Below the pieces are notes generated by a model. It searched no databases. It had not been told where the DNA came from and was given only the letters and a program-made list of their open reading frames with translations. A program made the position numbers and the translations under genes. Of a stretch of 64,000 nt of DNA, positions 1 to 8,317 are shown piece after piece. How positions within the stretch are numbered: the stretch's first letter is position 1; every line of letters begins with the position of its first letter. The stretch lies in NCBI GenBank assembly GCA_049889415.1, contig JBMHDL010000010.1:110378-174377 (forward strand), given 5' to 3'. Source of the stretch: JAYQKL01 sp049889415. Lineage in GTDB: Bacteria > Pseudomonadota > Alphaproteobacteria > RS24.

Positions 1-73
1 CGTGTAGGCCGGGCGCGGAAGTGGCGGCTGAGTGATCCGCGCCTGGACCGGATTTGGATAAAAGTAGCTCATG
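1..73 (-). CDS. possible 5' end of an exported protein, cut by window edge
   Basis: On the minus strand a frame runs off the window edge. Upstream of the only in-frame ATG (73) the same frame reads a hydrophobic run (LFCLIILAMSYFY), followed by PNPVQARI, which resembles the end of a signal peptide with an AxA-like cleavage site. I cannot find a convincing start codon for the longer version: the ATG codons near 140-153 are in another frame that stops quickly. The frame would follow the uracil-DNA glycosylase gene in the same direction. Too little is visible to name a product, and it may not be a gene. Confidence 0.22.
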
Positions 74-149
74 GCAAGAATGATCAGGCAAAAAAAGCTG
101 CTGAGGGCATAAGAGCTGTTGGTGGGGGTTGTTTTGGCTGGCATAGGGA

Positions 150-1040
150 TCATGTTTCGCCTTGTGAACTGAAGGCGTGCTTCAGTTTGAGAAGATCCTG
201 CCAGGTTTCCGCTTTGCGCGCCGGATTTCGGAGCAGATAAGCGGGATGAAACAGTGGGAGGGATTTGTAGCGTGTACCATTGACATCTATGTCATGCCAT
301 TGACCCCGCAATTTTGAAATCCCGTCAGTGGTCTGTATCAATTCTTTTGCTGAGGTACCGCCAATCAGGACAAGAATGTCGGGCTTGACCAGTTCAATAT
401 GGCGTTTGACAAAAGGTAGGCAAACAGCCGCTTCTTCAGGTTTCGGCGCCCGGTTTCCGGGTGGACGCCAGGGCACGATATTGGTGATGTACATTGTCTC
501 GCGGGTAAAGCCGATATGGCGCATCATCAGATCCAGCAATTGACCGCTGGCGCCGACAAATGGCCGGCCCTCACGGTCTTCGTCGCGCCCCGGTGCCTCA
601 CCAATCAACATCAGCCTTGCGGCGTTGTTGCCGTCACAAAAGACGGTGGTGCGGGCCGCCTGCTTCAACGGGCATCCCTCAAACGTTTCAACGGCCTTCT
701 GCAACGCATCCAGGGATTCGGCTGCCTGTGCCTGGGTGATGGCGTTGTTGACGTCCTCAGGGCTGATGCTGACCGGCGGTCTGGCCCGTGCCAGACTGTC
801 GCCGGGTGCCGACTTTTCCAATGCCGGGGGGGGTGACTCCTGCATGCCCGGCGGAGCCTGCGGCGTGGTTTCAGATGCGCTTTGCTCAATCGCCTGATGG
901 GCCTTGTTGAACCTGTTGACCGGTGTTTCCGAAAGCAGGTCCGTGACGCCGGCTTCGATTTGAAAACGCAGCATGGCGGCCAGGTCTCGCTTGTTGAGGG
1001 CTGTTTCAGGCGCAGATATCTTGTCTTTTTTGTCGTTCAT
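150..1040 (-). CDS. uracil-DNA glycosylase, family 4-like
   Basis: Base-excision repair glycosylase that removes uracil from DNA. The C-terminal half carries family 4/5 UDG motifs: GEAPGRDEDREGRPFVG (motif 1, the water-activating region), TNIVPWRPPGNRAP, and HPAYLLRNPA (the motif 2 His loop). The first ~110 residues are low-complexity, Pro/Ala-rich and not conserved in the family. Family 4 enzymes normally use four Cys for a 4Fe-4S cluster; here only two of the four positions (in EGCPLK and AVCLPF) are Cys. The partner before GCPLK is absent and the usual KCRPP Cys is Trp (PWRPP), so cluster binding looks unlikely. The frame can start at GTG 1079, but ATG 1040 gives the more ordinary start MNDKKDK. 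It is divergent from the ETF-QO gene. Confidence 0.88.
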   Translation of the reverse strand: MNDKKDKISAPETALNKRDLAAMLRFQIEAGVTDLLSETPVNRFNKAHQAIEQSASETTPQAPPGMQESPPPALEKSAPGDSLARARPPVSISPEDVNNAITQAQAAESLDALQKAVETFEGCPLKQAARTTVFCDGNNAARLMLIGEAPGRDEDREGRPFVGASGQLLDLMMRHIGFTRETMYITNIVPWRPPGNRAPKPEEAAVCLPFVKRHIELVKPDILVLIGGTSAKELIQTTDGISKLRGQWHDIDVNGTRYKSLPLFHPAYLLRNPARKAETWQDLLKLKHAFSSQGET

Positions 1041-1120
1041 GGAGCCAACCGGCCGATACGTTCTTAAATTTTGGGTCACGACAGCGATATATTGTCACGA
1101 TGCGTGCTGATTCCTTTATT

Positions 1121-1153
1121 TTTACCATTTCTTGAAGGTAATTGTATGGTAAA
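1121..1153. promoter_or_regulatory. inverted repeat, candidate operator before ETF-QO
   Basis: TTTACCAT (1121-1128) and ATGGTAAA (1146-1153) are perfect 8-base inverted arms 17 bases apart. They sit in the 144-base gap between the divergent UDG and ETF-QO starts, 32 bases before the ETF-QO ATG. The symmetry and placement suit a dimeric repressor site. The regulator is unknown. Confidence 0.35.
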
Positions 1154-1184
1154 TATGAGCCAAGTTTGAAGCAGAGGTTACAAA

Positions 1185-2894
1185 ATGTCTGATTATGCCG
1201 TGAATGAGGTCAACCCGCGCCAAGGATGGGTTCTGTCCCCCGAAGAGCGCGAAAGCATGGAGTATGATGTTGTCATAGTGGGAGGCGGTCCAGCCGGCCT
1301 ATCCGCCGCTATCCGCCTCAAGCAAATGGCAGCTGAAAAAGGCGAGGACGTCTCCGTTTGCGTGCTTGAAAAAGGGTCGGAAATCGGCGCCCATATCCTT
1401 TCGGGTGCCGTCATAGATCCGCGCGGCCTCAATCGCCTGTTCCCCGACTGGAAAGAGCGCGGTGCGCCTTTGGAGAATGAGGTCACCAAAGACCGCTTTT
1501 TGTGGCTGAGTGAATACGGCGCCTTGCCGATTCCCAATTTGTTTCTACCGCCTTTGATGAAAAATCACGGCAATTACATTGCCAGCCTTGGCAATGTCGC
1601 ACGCTGGCTCGGCGAGCAGGCGGAAGCCCTGGGTGTTGAAGTTTATCCGGGATTTGCCGCCGCCGAAGTTTTGTTCGACGAAAATGGCGCGGTTCGTGGT
1701 GTTGCAACCGGCGATATGGGGGTTTCCAAATCCGGGGAGAAAAAAGATGGCTGGATGCCGGGCATGGAACTGCTCGCCAAATATACATTTTTTGCTGAGG
1801 GGGCCCGGGGCTCCCTTTCGAAGGCCATGATTGAGCATTTTGCGCTGGATACGGACTCGGATTTTCAGAAATATGGCATCGGCATCAAGGAATTGTGGCA
1901 GGTGGAGCCGGGCAAGCACAAGCCCGGCTTTGTGCAGCACACGCTAGGCTGGCCGCTTGATAACCGCACCGGGGGCGGGTCATGGATGTATCATTTCGGG
2001 GATAATTTCGTTTCTATCGGATTTGTAACGCATCTGAATTATGAAAATCCGCATCTTTCCCCCTATGACGAGTTTCAACGGTTCAAAATGCACAGTCATA
2101 TTCGCGAGACATTGGAGGGCGGCAAGCGTATTTCCTATGGTGCACGCGCCATTACGGAAGGCGGGTTCCAGTCTGTCCCGAAATTGACTTTCCCCGGCGG
2201 TGCGCTGCTGGGCTGTGCGGCCGGATTTGTGAATGTACCGCGCATTAAAGGCAGCCATAATGCCATCGAGTCAGGCATTTTGGCGGCTGAAGCGGCTTAT
2301 GAGGCCCTGTCCGAGGGGCGCAGCTATGACGAATTATCGGCCTATCAAACGGCTTATGAGGGGTCCGACATTTACAAGGAACTCAAAAAGGTCCGTAATG
2401 TGAAACCGCTTTTGTCGAAATTCGGTACTTTCCTCGGCACCGTGCTCGGGGGTGTCGAGATGTGGATGCGGACACTGAACATTGGGCTGCCCTTCACTGT
2501 CGGCCACGGCAAGCCCGATCATGCAACGTTGAAAAAAGCCTCGGAATGCAAAAAAATTGACTATCCCAAGCCGGATGGGGAAGTGTCTTTTGACAAACTC
2601 TCCTCGGTGTTTTTGTCGGCGACCAACCATGAAGAGGATCAACCGGCCCATTTGACCCTCAAGGACGCCGCAGTGCCGATTGAGGTCAATCTTGCAGATT
2701 ATGATGAGCCGGCGCAAAGATATTGCCCGGCGGGTGTTTATGAAATCGTGGGTGCAGAGGAAAATGCACCGCGCCTGCAGATCAATGCGCAAAATTGCGT
2801 ACATTGTAAAACATGTGACATCAAATGTCCGAGCCAGAACATCAACTGGGTTGTGCCTGAAGGGGCGGGTGGGCCGAACTACCCGAACATGTAG
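1185..2894 (+). CDS. electron transfer flavoprotein-ubiquinone oxidoreductase (ETF-QO)
   Basis: Membrane-associated iron-sulfur flavoprotein that passes electrons from acyl-CoA dehydrogenases, via electron transfer flavoprotein, to ubiquinone. The 569 residues match the family length. An FAD Rossmann motif GGGPAG lies at about 33-38. The C-terminal 4Fe-4S cluster motif has Cys 538, 541, 544 and 548 (CVHCKTCDIKC), followed by the family ending NWVVPEGAGGPNYPNM. The ATG at 1185 has an AGAGG ribosome site about 8 bases upstream. The gene ends 4 bases before the TPR protein, so the two are probably co-transcribed. A fatty-acid or branched-chain amino acid oxidation role is expected from the family. 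Confidence 0.96.
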   Translation: MSDYAVNEVNPRQGWVLSPEERESMEYDVVIVGGGPAGLSAAIRLKQMAAEKGEDVSVCVLEKGSEIGAHILSGAVIDPRGLNRLFPDWKERGAPLENEVTKDRFLWLSEYGALPIPNLFLPPLMKNHGNYIASLGNVARWLGEQAEALGVEVYPGFAAAEVLFDENGAVRGVATGDMGVSKSGEKKDGWMPGMELLAKYTFFAEGARGSLSKAMIEHFALDTDSDFQKYGIGIKELWQVEPGKHKPGFVQHTLGWPLDNRTGGGSWMYHFGDNFVSIGFVTHLNYENPHLSPYDEFQRFKMHSHIRETLEGGKRISYGARAITEGGFQSVPKLTFPGGALLGCAAGFVNVPRIKGSHNAIESGILAAEAAYEALSEGRSYDELSAYQTAYEGSDIYKELKKVRNVKPLLSKFGTFLGTVLGGVEMWMRTLNIGLPFTVGHGKPDHATLKKASECKKIDYPKPDGEVSFDKLSSVFLSATNHEEDQPAHLTLKDAAVPIEVNLADYDEPAQRYCPAGVYEIVGAEENAPRLQINAQNCVHCKTCDIKCPSQNINWVVPEGAGGPNYPNM

Positions 2895-2898
2895 GCCA

Positions 2899-4638
2899 AT
2901 GCCGGAGCAGCGCATCACCAGTTTCTTGGCGCGTATTAAAGAGGACAACCGTGTCCCCGTCCTGGTAGGGCTGGTGTGTCTGGGCCTTTTGCTGGCCTGG
3001 CCGAATTTTGTTCCGCGCCCTGCGGGTATTCCGGATGTCAGGATTGCCTCATATGAAGGTGCTGTTCTGGCGGCGGATTATGCCGCGCGCCAAAACAATC
3101 TTACGGCAGAGGCCTTTTACTATGCCAAGGCGCATAGGCTGAATCCCGGTGACTTTCGGATTCTGGATAAACTATTTACCGCTCACCTGACATTGGGAGA
3201 GATGGACGCAGCCCTGCGCCTGGCGGAAACCCTTGTCCTTTCAAACCCCCATCATGCCCGCGCCCGTCTTGTTTTGGCCGCGGCCGCGGTCAGGAATGAT
3301 GACGCAGATGAGGCCGTGCGCCACGCCGGCATGATTATTTCTGGTGACGCAGAGCGTGTGACAGCCGGCATGATTGCATTATGGGCGGGGCAGATGAGTC
3401 AGAATGAGGGGGTTTCGGTTCCGGCGTTGGTTGAGCTTGAAAATGAAACTGTTATGCCCGGCCCTGCCTTGAGAACTATTGCGCTGTTTCATGAATTTTC
3501 AGGCAATATGGCAAGGGCTGAAGAAGTTTATGAGACCGTCATAAAGACGCATGGTCTTTTGAGCGTTGACCATGCGCTTGACTTTCTGTTTTTCCTGCAT
3601 CGCGCCGGTCGGGAGGAGCAGCGCGACCTCTTCTTCAAAAACATAGGTGGTCAGTATGACGGTCACGCCGTTTATCGACACATCCGGCCATTGCTCCAGA
3701 CTGCGCCGGAGGCGCTGGCGGTGACCCCGGCCGAGGCGATTGCTAGGGGCTTTTATGATATCGCCGATTCTGGGGGGCAAAGTCCGCGCGACAAGCTTGC
3801 TCATGTCCGGATTGCCCATTGGATGGCCCCCAGCCGTAGAGGCGTAATGACCATGGCCGATATACTTGCTGAAATGTCTTTGCTTGAAGAGGCGATAGCC
3901 GCTTATGAGACCATCCGGCATGATGCGTTTTTCGGCGAGACGGTACGTGCCTCAATCGCGCTTTTGCATGAGGCCAATGACGCCCCCAATACGGCGATCG
4001 CCCTTTTGGAGCAGGAAGTCGCGGCGGATGACAGCCGGTTCTCGGTCAAGTTGGTCGCGGATATGTTGCGTCGTCAGGAAAAATACGATCTGGCGGAAGG
4101 GTATTATACATCTCTCATCGATAAGCTCGTTTCAGTTGAGCGACATGATTGGGAACTGTTTTACGGACGCGGTATCGTGCGCGAAAGGCTCGGCAATTGG
4201 CCAGGCGCGGAGGCCGATCTTCTGCTCGCCAAGGATCTTTCGGGCAACAGGCCATATGTGCTGAATTATCTCGGCTATAGCTGGATTGACAATGGCGAAA
4301 ATGTTGAGCAGGGGCTTGCCATGGTTGAGCAGGCTGTCCAGGCGGAACCGAATAACGGTTATTTTGTTGACAGTCTTGGCTGGGCGTTTTACCGGCTTGG
4401 GGATTTCCAGAAAGCCGTCAAGTTTTTGGAGCATGCCACCATGCTGCAGCCGGGGGACCCGGAAATCATTGATCATCTCGGGGATGCGCTGTGGCAGGTC
4501 GGCCGGCAGTTTGAGGCGCGGTATCAGTGGCAGCGTGTTCTGACCCTCGACATATCCGAGGAAAAGCGCGAGCAGATTAAACGTAAAATTGATATCGGGG
4601 TTTTTGAAGACCATCAGGGCCAAAAACTGGCTATTTAG
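2899..4638 (+). CDS. membrane-anchored tetratricopeptide repeat protein
   Basis: Protein of 579 residues with one N-terminal membrane segment (about residues 19-34, VPVLVGLVCLGLLLAW), so most of it is probably periplasmic. The rest is helical with recognisable TPR units: near the start (AEAFYYAKAHRLNPGD and the next 34-residue unit) and three clear repeats in the last 120 residues (NYLGYSWIDNGENVEQGL, DSLGWAFYRLGDFQKAV, DHLGDALWQVGRQFEA). The frame is open further upstream, but ATG 2899 is chosen because it lies 4 bases after the ETF-QO stop and directly precedes the anchor. ispE starts 7 bases downstream. TPR proteins at this position are common in alphaproteobacteria, usually unnamed; the partner is unknown. 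Confidence 0.88.
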   Translation: MPEQRITSFLARIKEDNRVPVLVGLVCLGLLLAWPNFVPRPAGIPDVRIASYEGAVLAADYAARQNNLTAEAFYYAKAHRLNPGDFRILDKLFTAHLTLGEMDAALRLAETLVLSNPHHARARLVLAAAAVRNDDADEAVRHAGMIISGDAERVTAGMIALWAGQMSQNEGVSVPALVELENETVMPGPALRTIALFHEFSGNMARAEEVYETVIKTHGLLSVDHALDFLFFLHRAGREEQRDLFFKNIGGQYDGHAVYRHIRPLLQTAPEALAVTPAEAIARGFYDIADSGGQSPRDKLAHVRIAHWMAPSRRGVMTMADILAEMSLLEEAIAAYETIRHDAFFGETVRASIALLHEANDAPNTAIALLEQEVAADDSRFSVKLVADMLRRQEKYDLAEGYYTSLIDKLVSVERHDWELFYGRGIVRERLGNWPGAEADLLLAKDLSGNRPYVLNYLGYSWIDNGENVEQGLAMVEQAVQAEPNNGYFVDSLGWAFYRLGDFQKAVKFLEHATMLQPGDPEIIDHLGDALWQVGRQFEARYQWQRVLTLDISEEKREQIKRKIDIGVFEDHQGQKLAI

Positions 4639-4645
4639 ACTCGCT

Positions 4646-5494
4646 ATGTTTTCCGAATTCGCGCCGGCTAAAATCAATCTGACACTACGCGTCCTCGCCC
4701 GCCGGGCGGATGGCTTTCACGAACTGTCCAGCCTTGTAGCCTTCGCCGATATTGGTGACCAGGTCAGTTTTACCCCCTCAGACCACCCCGGTGGTGACCT
4801 GAGGCTCGATTATGCAGGACGTTTTGGTGCGACGCTGCAGACATCACTTGTCGGTGAAGATGGTGTGCTCGCGGCTGCGCGTTTTGCCGACCCGGATGCG
4901 TCTGGGGTTTTGTGCCTTGAAAAAAACTTGCCGGTAATGGCCGGCATGGGCGGCGGGTCTGCGGATGCGGCGGCAGTCCTGCGCCTCTTCAAACGCAGTG
5001 GCGGCGGCGTTTCCGGCCGTGAGACGGCGCAACTGGGCTCTGATGTGCCGGTCTGTCTGCTGTCGCGTGCCGCCTGGATGTCGGGTCGTGGCGAACAAGT
5101 GAGTGGCTTGGCGTCTTTTCCGGAATGCCCGGCAGTTCTGGTCAATACCGGTATTGCAATGCCGACCGGGCCGGTATTTGAGGCGCTGGGGCGTAACAAC
5201 GAATATGCCGCCGATGAGCAGGCGGTGCCGGACGGATTTGCTGATTTGAATACCCTATTCGCATATATCCGTCGGCACGGTAATGACCTGCTTGCACCTG
5301 CTTTGTCTCTTGCCCCGGAAATTGGTCCGCTTCTGGATCATATTTCTGCAACCGGTGCCGACATCTCAGCCATGTCCGGCAGTGGCGCCACCTGTTTCGG
5401 GCTCTATAAGACGCAAGAACAGGCAGAGCAGGCAGCGGCTGACCTCAAAAACATCTACCCTGACGGGTTTGTCCATGCGGCTCTGTTAAGCTGA
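4646..5494 (+). CDS. ispE: 4-diphosphocytidyl-2-C-methyl-D-erythritol kinase
   Basis: GHMP-family kinase of the non-mevalonate (MEP) isoprenoid pathway; it phosphorylates CDP-methylerythritol at the 2-hydroxyl. The 282 residues contain the N-terminal PAKINLTLRV motif (7-16), the ATP-binding glycine loop GMGGGSADAA (100-109) and LGSDVPVCL (130-138) with the catalytic Asp. The C-terminal ISAMSGSGATCFGLY is the third GHMP motif. ATG 4646 is chosen because it places the PAKIN motif at the usual distance from the start; a longer frame overlaps the TPR gene. Tail-to-tail with ispB, 4 bases apart. Confidence 0.96.
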   Translation: MFSEFAPAKINLTLRVLARRADGFHELSSLVAFADIGDQVSFTPSDHPGGDLRLDYAGRFGATLQTSLVGEDGVLAAARFADPDASGVLCLEKNLPVMAGMGGGSADAAAVLRLFKRSGGGVSGRETAQLGSDVPVCLLSRAAWMSGRGEQVSGLASFPECPAVLVNTGIAMPTGPVFEALGRNNEYAADEQAVPDGFADLNTLFAYIRRHGNDLLAPALSLAPEIGPLLDHISATGADISAMSGSGATCFGLYKTQEQAEQAAADLKNIYPDGFVHAALLS

Positions 5495-5498
5495 CGGA

Positions 5499-6509
5499 TC
5501 AGTAAGTGCGCCGGATACAGAACTCGATAATGTTCAACATGCTCTGTCGGTAGGGGTTGTCCGGGAAAATCATCAAAACGTCTTTGGCCTTTTGCCCATA
5601 ATTACGCGCCCGTTCGAGCGTTCGTGCCAGCGTGTTGTGTTTTTCCATGATGGAGACGGCGTGTTCAAGATCCCCATCGTGCCGTTGGCCAGCACCAATC
5701 GTGCGCTCCCAGAAGATTTTTTCCTTCTCCGTCCCCTGTTGATAAGCGAGTGAGACGGGGAGGGTGACCTTGCCCTCGCGAAAATCATCGCCAGTGTTTT
5801 TCCCGGTCTGATTGGCATCACTGTAATCCAGCGCGTCATCCACAAGCTGGAAAGCAATGCCCAGATTGCGACCATAGGTTGAAAGTGCTTCACGGGTGGT
5901 CTTGTCCTGATCCGCAATCACTCCGCCGACCTCCAGGGCAGAGGCGAAGAGTGCGGCGGTTTTGGCCTCGATGACCTGAAGGTAATGGGACTCATCTGTG
6001 CTGATTTGGTTCATGGACGCCAACTGCATGACTTCGCCCTCGGCAATGACCGCCGCAGCGTTGGACAAGACATCCAGTACATCCAGATTGCCGGTTGAGA
6101 CCATCAGCTTGAAGGCCTGACCCAGCATGAAATCTCCGACCAAAACGCTGGTGGCATTGCCCCAGTTCAGGCGTGAGGTTTCCATGCCCCGGCGCATGTC
6201 ACTCTCATCTACGACATCATCATGCAGCAGCGTTGCGGTGTGCATCAGCTCCACCGAAGCGGCCAGGGCGATATGGTTGCGCCCCTGATAACCACATAAA
6301 TGGGCTGAGGCGAGCGTTAGCATCGGACGCAGGCGCTTGCCGCCGGCTTTGGTGATGTGTTCCCCGACATCGGGTATGCTGCGTTCCTGCGAGGACATTT
6401 TCTCGGTAATCAACTGCGAGACATGACGCATTTCATCGCCGACGAGGGCGCGCAGTTCATCATAAGGGTTTTCCGTGGCCTCGGTGGTTAACGGGATTAT
6501 TCGGCTCAT
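5499..6509 (-). CDS. ispB: octaprenyl/polyprenyl diphosphate synthase
   Basis: Trans-prenyltransferase that extends farnesyl diphosphate with isopentenyl units, most likely to make the ubiquinone side chain. At 336 residues it has the first Asp-rich motif DDVVD (97-101), the second DDALDYSD (224-231), GGKRLRP (57-63) for pyrophosphate binding, and the small-residue pattern before the first motif typical of long-chain synthases. Start ATG 6509 gives MSRIIPL; a longer frame to 6638 has no homology-like features. Divergent from the methyltransferase gene with about 106 bases between. A second, shorter-chain synthase (ispA) lies at 26212-27099. Confidence 0.94.
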   Translation of the reverse strand: MSRIIPLTTEATENPYDELRALVGDEMRHVSQLITEKMSSQERSIPDVGEHITKAGGKRLRPMLTLASAHLCGYQGRNHIALAASVELMHTATLLHDDVVDESDMRRGMETSRLNWGNATSVLVGDFMLGQAFKLMVSTGNLDVLDVLSNAAAVIAEGEVMQLASMNQISTDESHYLQVIEAKTAALFASALEVGGVIADQDKTTREALSTYGRNLGIAFQLVDDALDYSDANQTGKNTGDDFREGKVTLPVSLAYQQGTEKEKIFWERTIGAGQRHDGDLEHAVSIMEKHNTLARTLERARNYGQKAKDVLMIFPDNPYRQSMLNIIEFCIRRTY

Positions 6510-6615
6510 CGCTTCTGCTTTTCTTTCGGTTATGGTATTCAGATATAAAGGAGCCGGGGTATGGATGGCAAGTGCGGCATTTTCCCGCCGCTGATACTCG
6601 TTTGCAGTAAATGAA

Positions 6616-7374
6616 ATGCGGCCTATGGACAAGCACACTTATGATGAGTTTTTGGGCGGGCGCTTGAAAATAGCGCAGCATTCGGACGGCCACCGCAGCG
6701 GGACGGATGCGGTTCTGCTCGCAGCTGCAATTGGCCTGAATGCAGGAGAGAAAGCCTTGGAGTTAGGCTGCGGTGCCGGTGCGGCCAGCCTGTGTCTTGC
6801 GGCGCGGGTCCCGCAGGCACACACCCATGGCGTTGATATTGATCCGGAACTTGTTGCTCTGGCGTGCTCAAATGCTGAAACCAATCACTTCGAGAGTGCC
6901 GATTTTGCTGTTCAGGATATCCATGCCCCCTTGTCAGTCTGGACGCTTCAGGAGGGCTATGATCATGTGTTCGCCAATCCACCTTTTTACAGTCCGAGAA
7001 GCACGCAACACCCACCCAATACCGCAAAAAAAACGGCCCATATCGCCCGACCGGACACCATTGAAGTGTGGGTCAGACGAGCTGTCGGTCTTGTGAAAGG
7101 GCGCGGATATGTGACCTTCATTCATCTGGCCGAGGCACTGCCAGCATTGCTGGATGCAATGGCACCGCGACTGGGCGGGCTGGAGGTTTTGCCGTTGGCG
7201 CCGAAAGCCGGTCTGCCGGCCAAACGCATACTGGTCAGAGGTCGGCGTGACAGCAAGGCGGCGATGAGACTCCTGTCACCTCTGGTCATGCATGAGCCGG
7301 AGGGGGGGTATACGCCTATAGTGGAGGAGATTTTACGCCATGGTGCAGCTCTTGATTGGGGCAAGGCAGGCTAA
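6616..7374 (+). CDS. SAM-dependent methyltransferase, TrmN6/YfiC-like
   Basis: Class I methyltransferase of 252 residues. The SAM-binding motif I reads ALELGCGAGAASL (about 47-59), followed by the acidic residue in HGVDIDPE, and the amino-methylating NPPF motif (121-124). NPPF marks enzymes that methylate an exocyclic amine of a base or an amide. The N-terminal FLGGRLKIAQHSDGHRSGTD resembles the COG4123 group, whose Escherichia coli member modifies A37 of tRNA-Val. Two starts are possible, ATG 6616 and ATG 6625. Substrate assignment is by family resemblance only. Confidence 0.82.
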   Translation: MRPMDKHTYDEFLGGRLKIAQHSDGHRSGTDAVLLAAAIGLNAGEKALELGCGAGAASLCLAARVPQAHTHGVDIDPELVALACSNAETNHFESADFAVQDIHAPLSVWTLQEGYDHVFANPPFYSPRSTQHPPNTAKKTAHIARPDTIEVWVRRAVGLVKGRGYVTFIHLAEALPALLDAMAPRLGGLEVLPLAPKAGLPAKRILVRGRRDSKAAMRLLSPLVMHEPEGGYTPIVEEILRHGAALDWGKAG

Positions 7375-7452
7375 AGACGGTTTGAGGCACCTTTTGCATT
7401 GCTTTTATGGGCTGGGATGGGTAGTTTCGCGATAATTTAAGCGGACGGAAAT

Positions 7453-8316
7453 ATGACCGAATCACAAAAAATTTCCCTGCAGGATCTGGTGCTCAACCTG
7501 CAGCGTTATTGGGCGGATAACGGATGTGTTATTCTCCAGCCTTATGACATGGAAATGGGGGCGGGGACATTTCACCCGGCAACGGTTTTACGTGCCCTTG
7601 GGCCGGAGCCATGGAATGCCGCCTATGTGCAGCCGTCACGACGTCCGACGGATGGCCGTTATGGTGAAAACCCTAACCGCTTCCAGCATTACTACCAGTT
7701 TCAAGTCATTTTGAAACCGTCGCCGGACAACATCCAGCAACTCTATCTTGACAGTCTGCAGGTGCTTGGCATTGACCCTGCCAAGCATGACATCCGCTTT
7801 GTTGAGGATGACTGGGAAAGCCCGACACTTGGCGCATGGGGTCTAGGCTGGGAGGTCTGGTGCGACGGGATGGAAGTCTCGCAATTCACTTATTTCCAGC
7901 AGGTTGGCGGCCTGGATGTCGAACTGGTGTCGGGGGAATTGACCTACGGTATTGAGCGTCTCGCCATGTATGTACAAGGCGTCGACAACGGTTTTGACCT
8001 TGATTATAACGGCCAGGGTGTAACCTATGGCGAAGTATTTCACCGCAATGAGGTTGAATTTTCCCATTATAATTTTGAAGCCGCCTCCACGGACATCCTG
8101 TTCCGTCATTTCGAGGATGCCGAAAAGGAGTGTCTGCAGTTGGTCGCACGCGGCCTCGCTTTGCCGGCTTATGACCAATGCATGAAAGCCAGCCATAATT
8201 TCAATCTCCTGGATGCGCGCGGGGTCATCAGTGTAACGGAGCGCCAGACCTATATAGGGCGCGTGCGGACGCTTGCCAAAGCCTGTGCCGAAGCCTATGT
8301 CGCGGGAGCGAAGTGA
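7453..8316 (+). CDS. glyQ: glycyl-tRNA synthetase alpha subunit
   Basis: Catalytic class II subunit of the tetrameric (alpha2beta2) bacterial glycyl-tRNA synthetase. The 287 residues start with SLQDLVLNLQRYWADNGC and contain VQPSRRPTDGRYGENPNR, the conserved active-site loop of GlyQ, and GLGWEVWCDGMEVSQFTYF. Length and sequence match the family throughout. It ends one base before the glyS ATG, so translation of the two subunits is probably coupled. Confidence 0.98.
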   Translation: MTESQKISLQDLVLNLQRYWADNGCVILQPYDMEMGAGTFHPATVLRALGPEPWNAAYVQPSRRPTDGRYGENPNRFQHYYQFQVILKPSPDNIQQLYLDSLQVLGIDPAKHDIRFVEDDWESPTLGAWGLGWEVWCDGMEVSQFTYFQQVGGLDVELVSGELTYGIERLAMYVQGVDNGFDLDYNGQGVTYGEVFHRNEVEFSHYNFEAASTDILFRHFEDAEKECLQLVARGLALPAYDQCMKASHNFNLLDARGVISVTERQTYIGRVRTLAKACAEAYVAGAK

Positions 8317-8317
8317 G

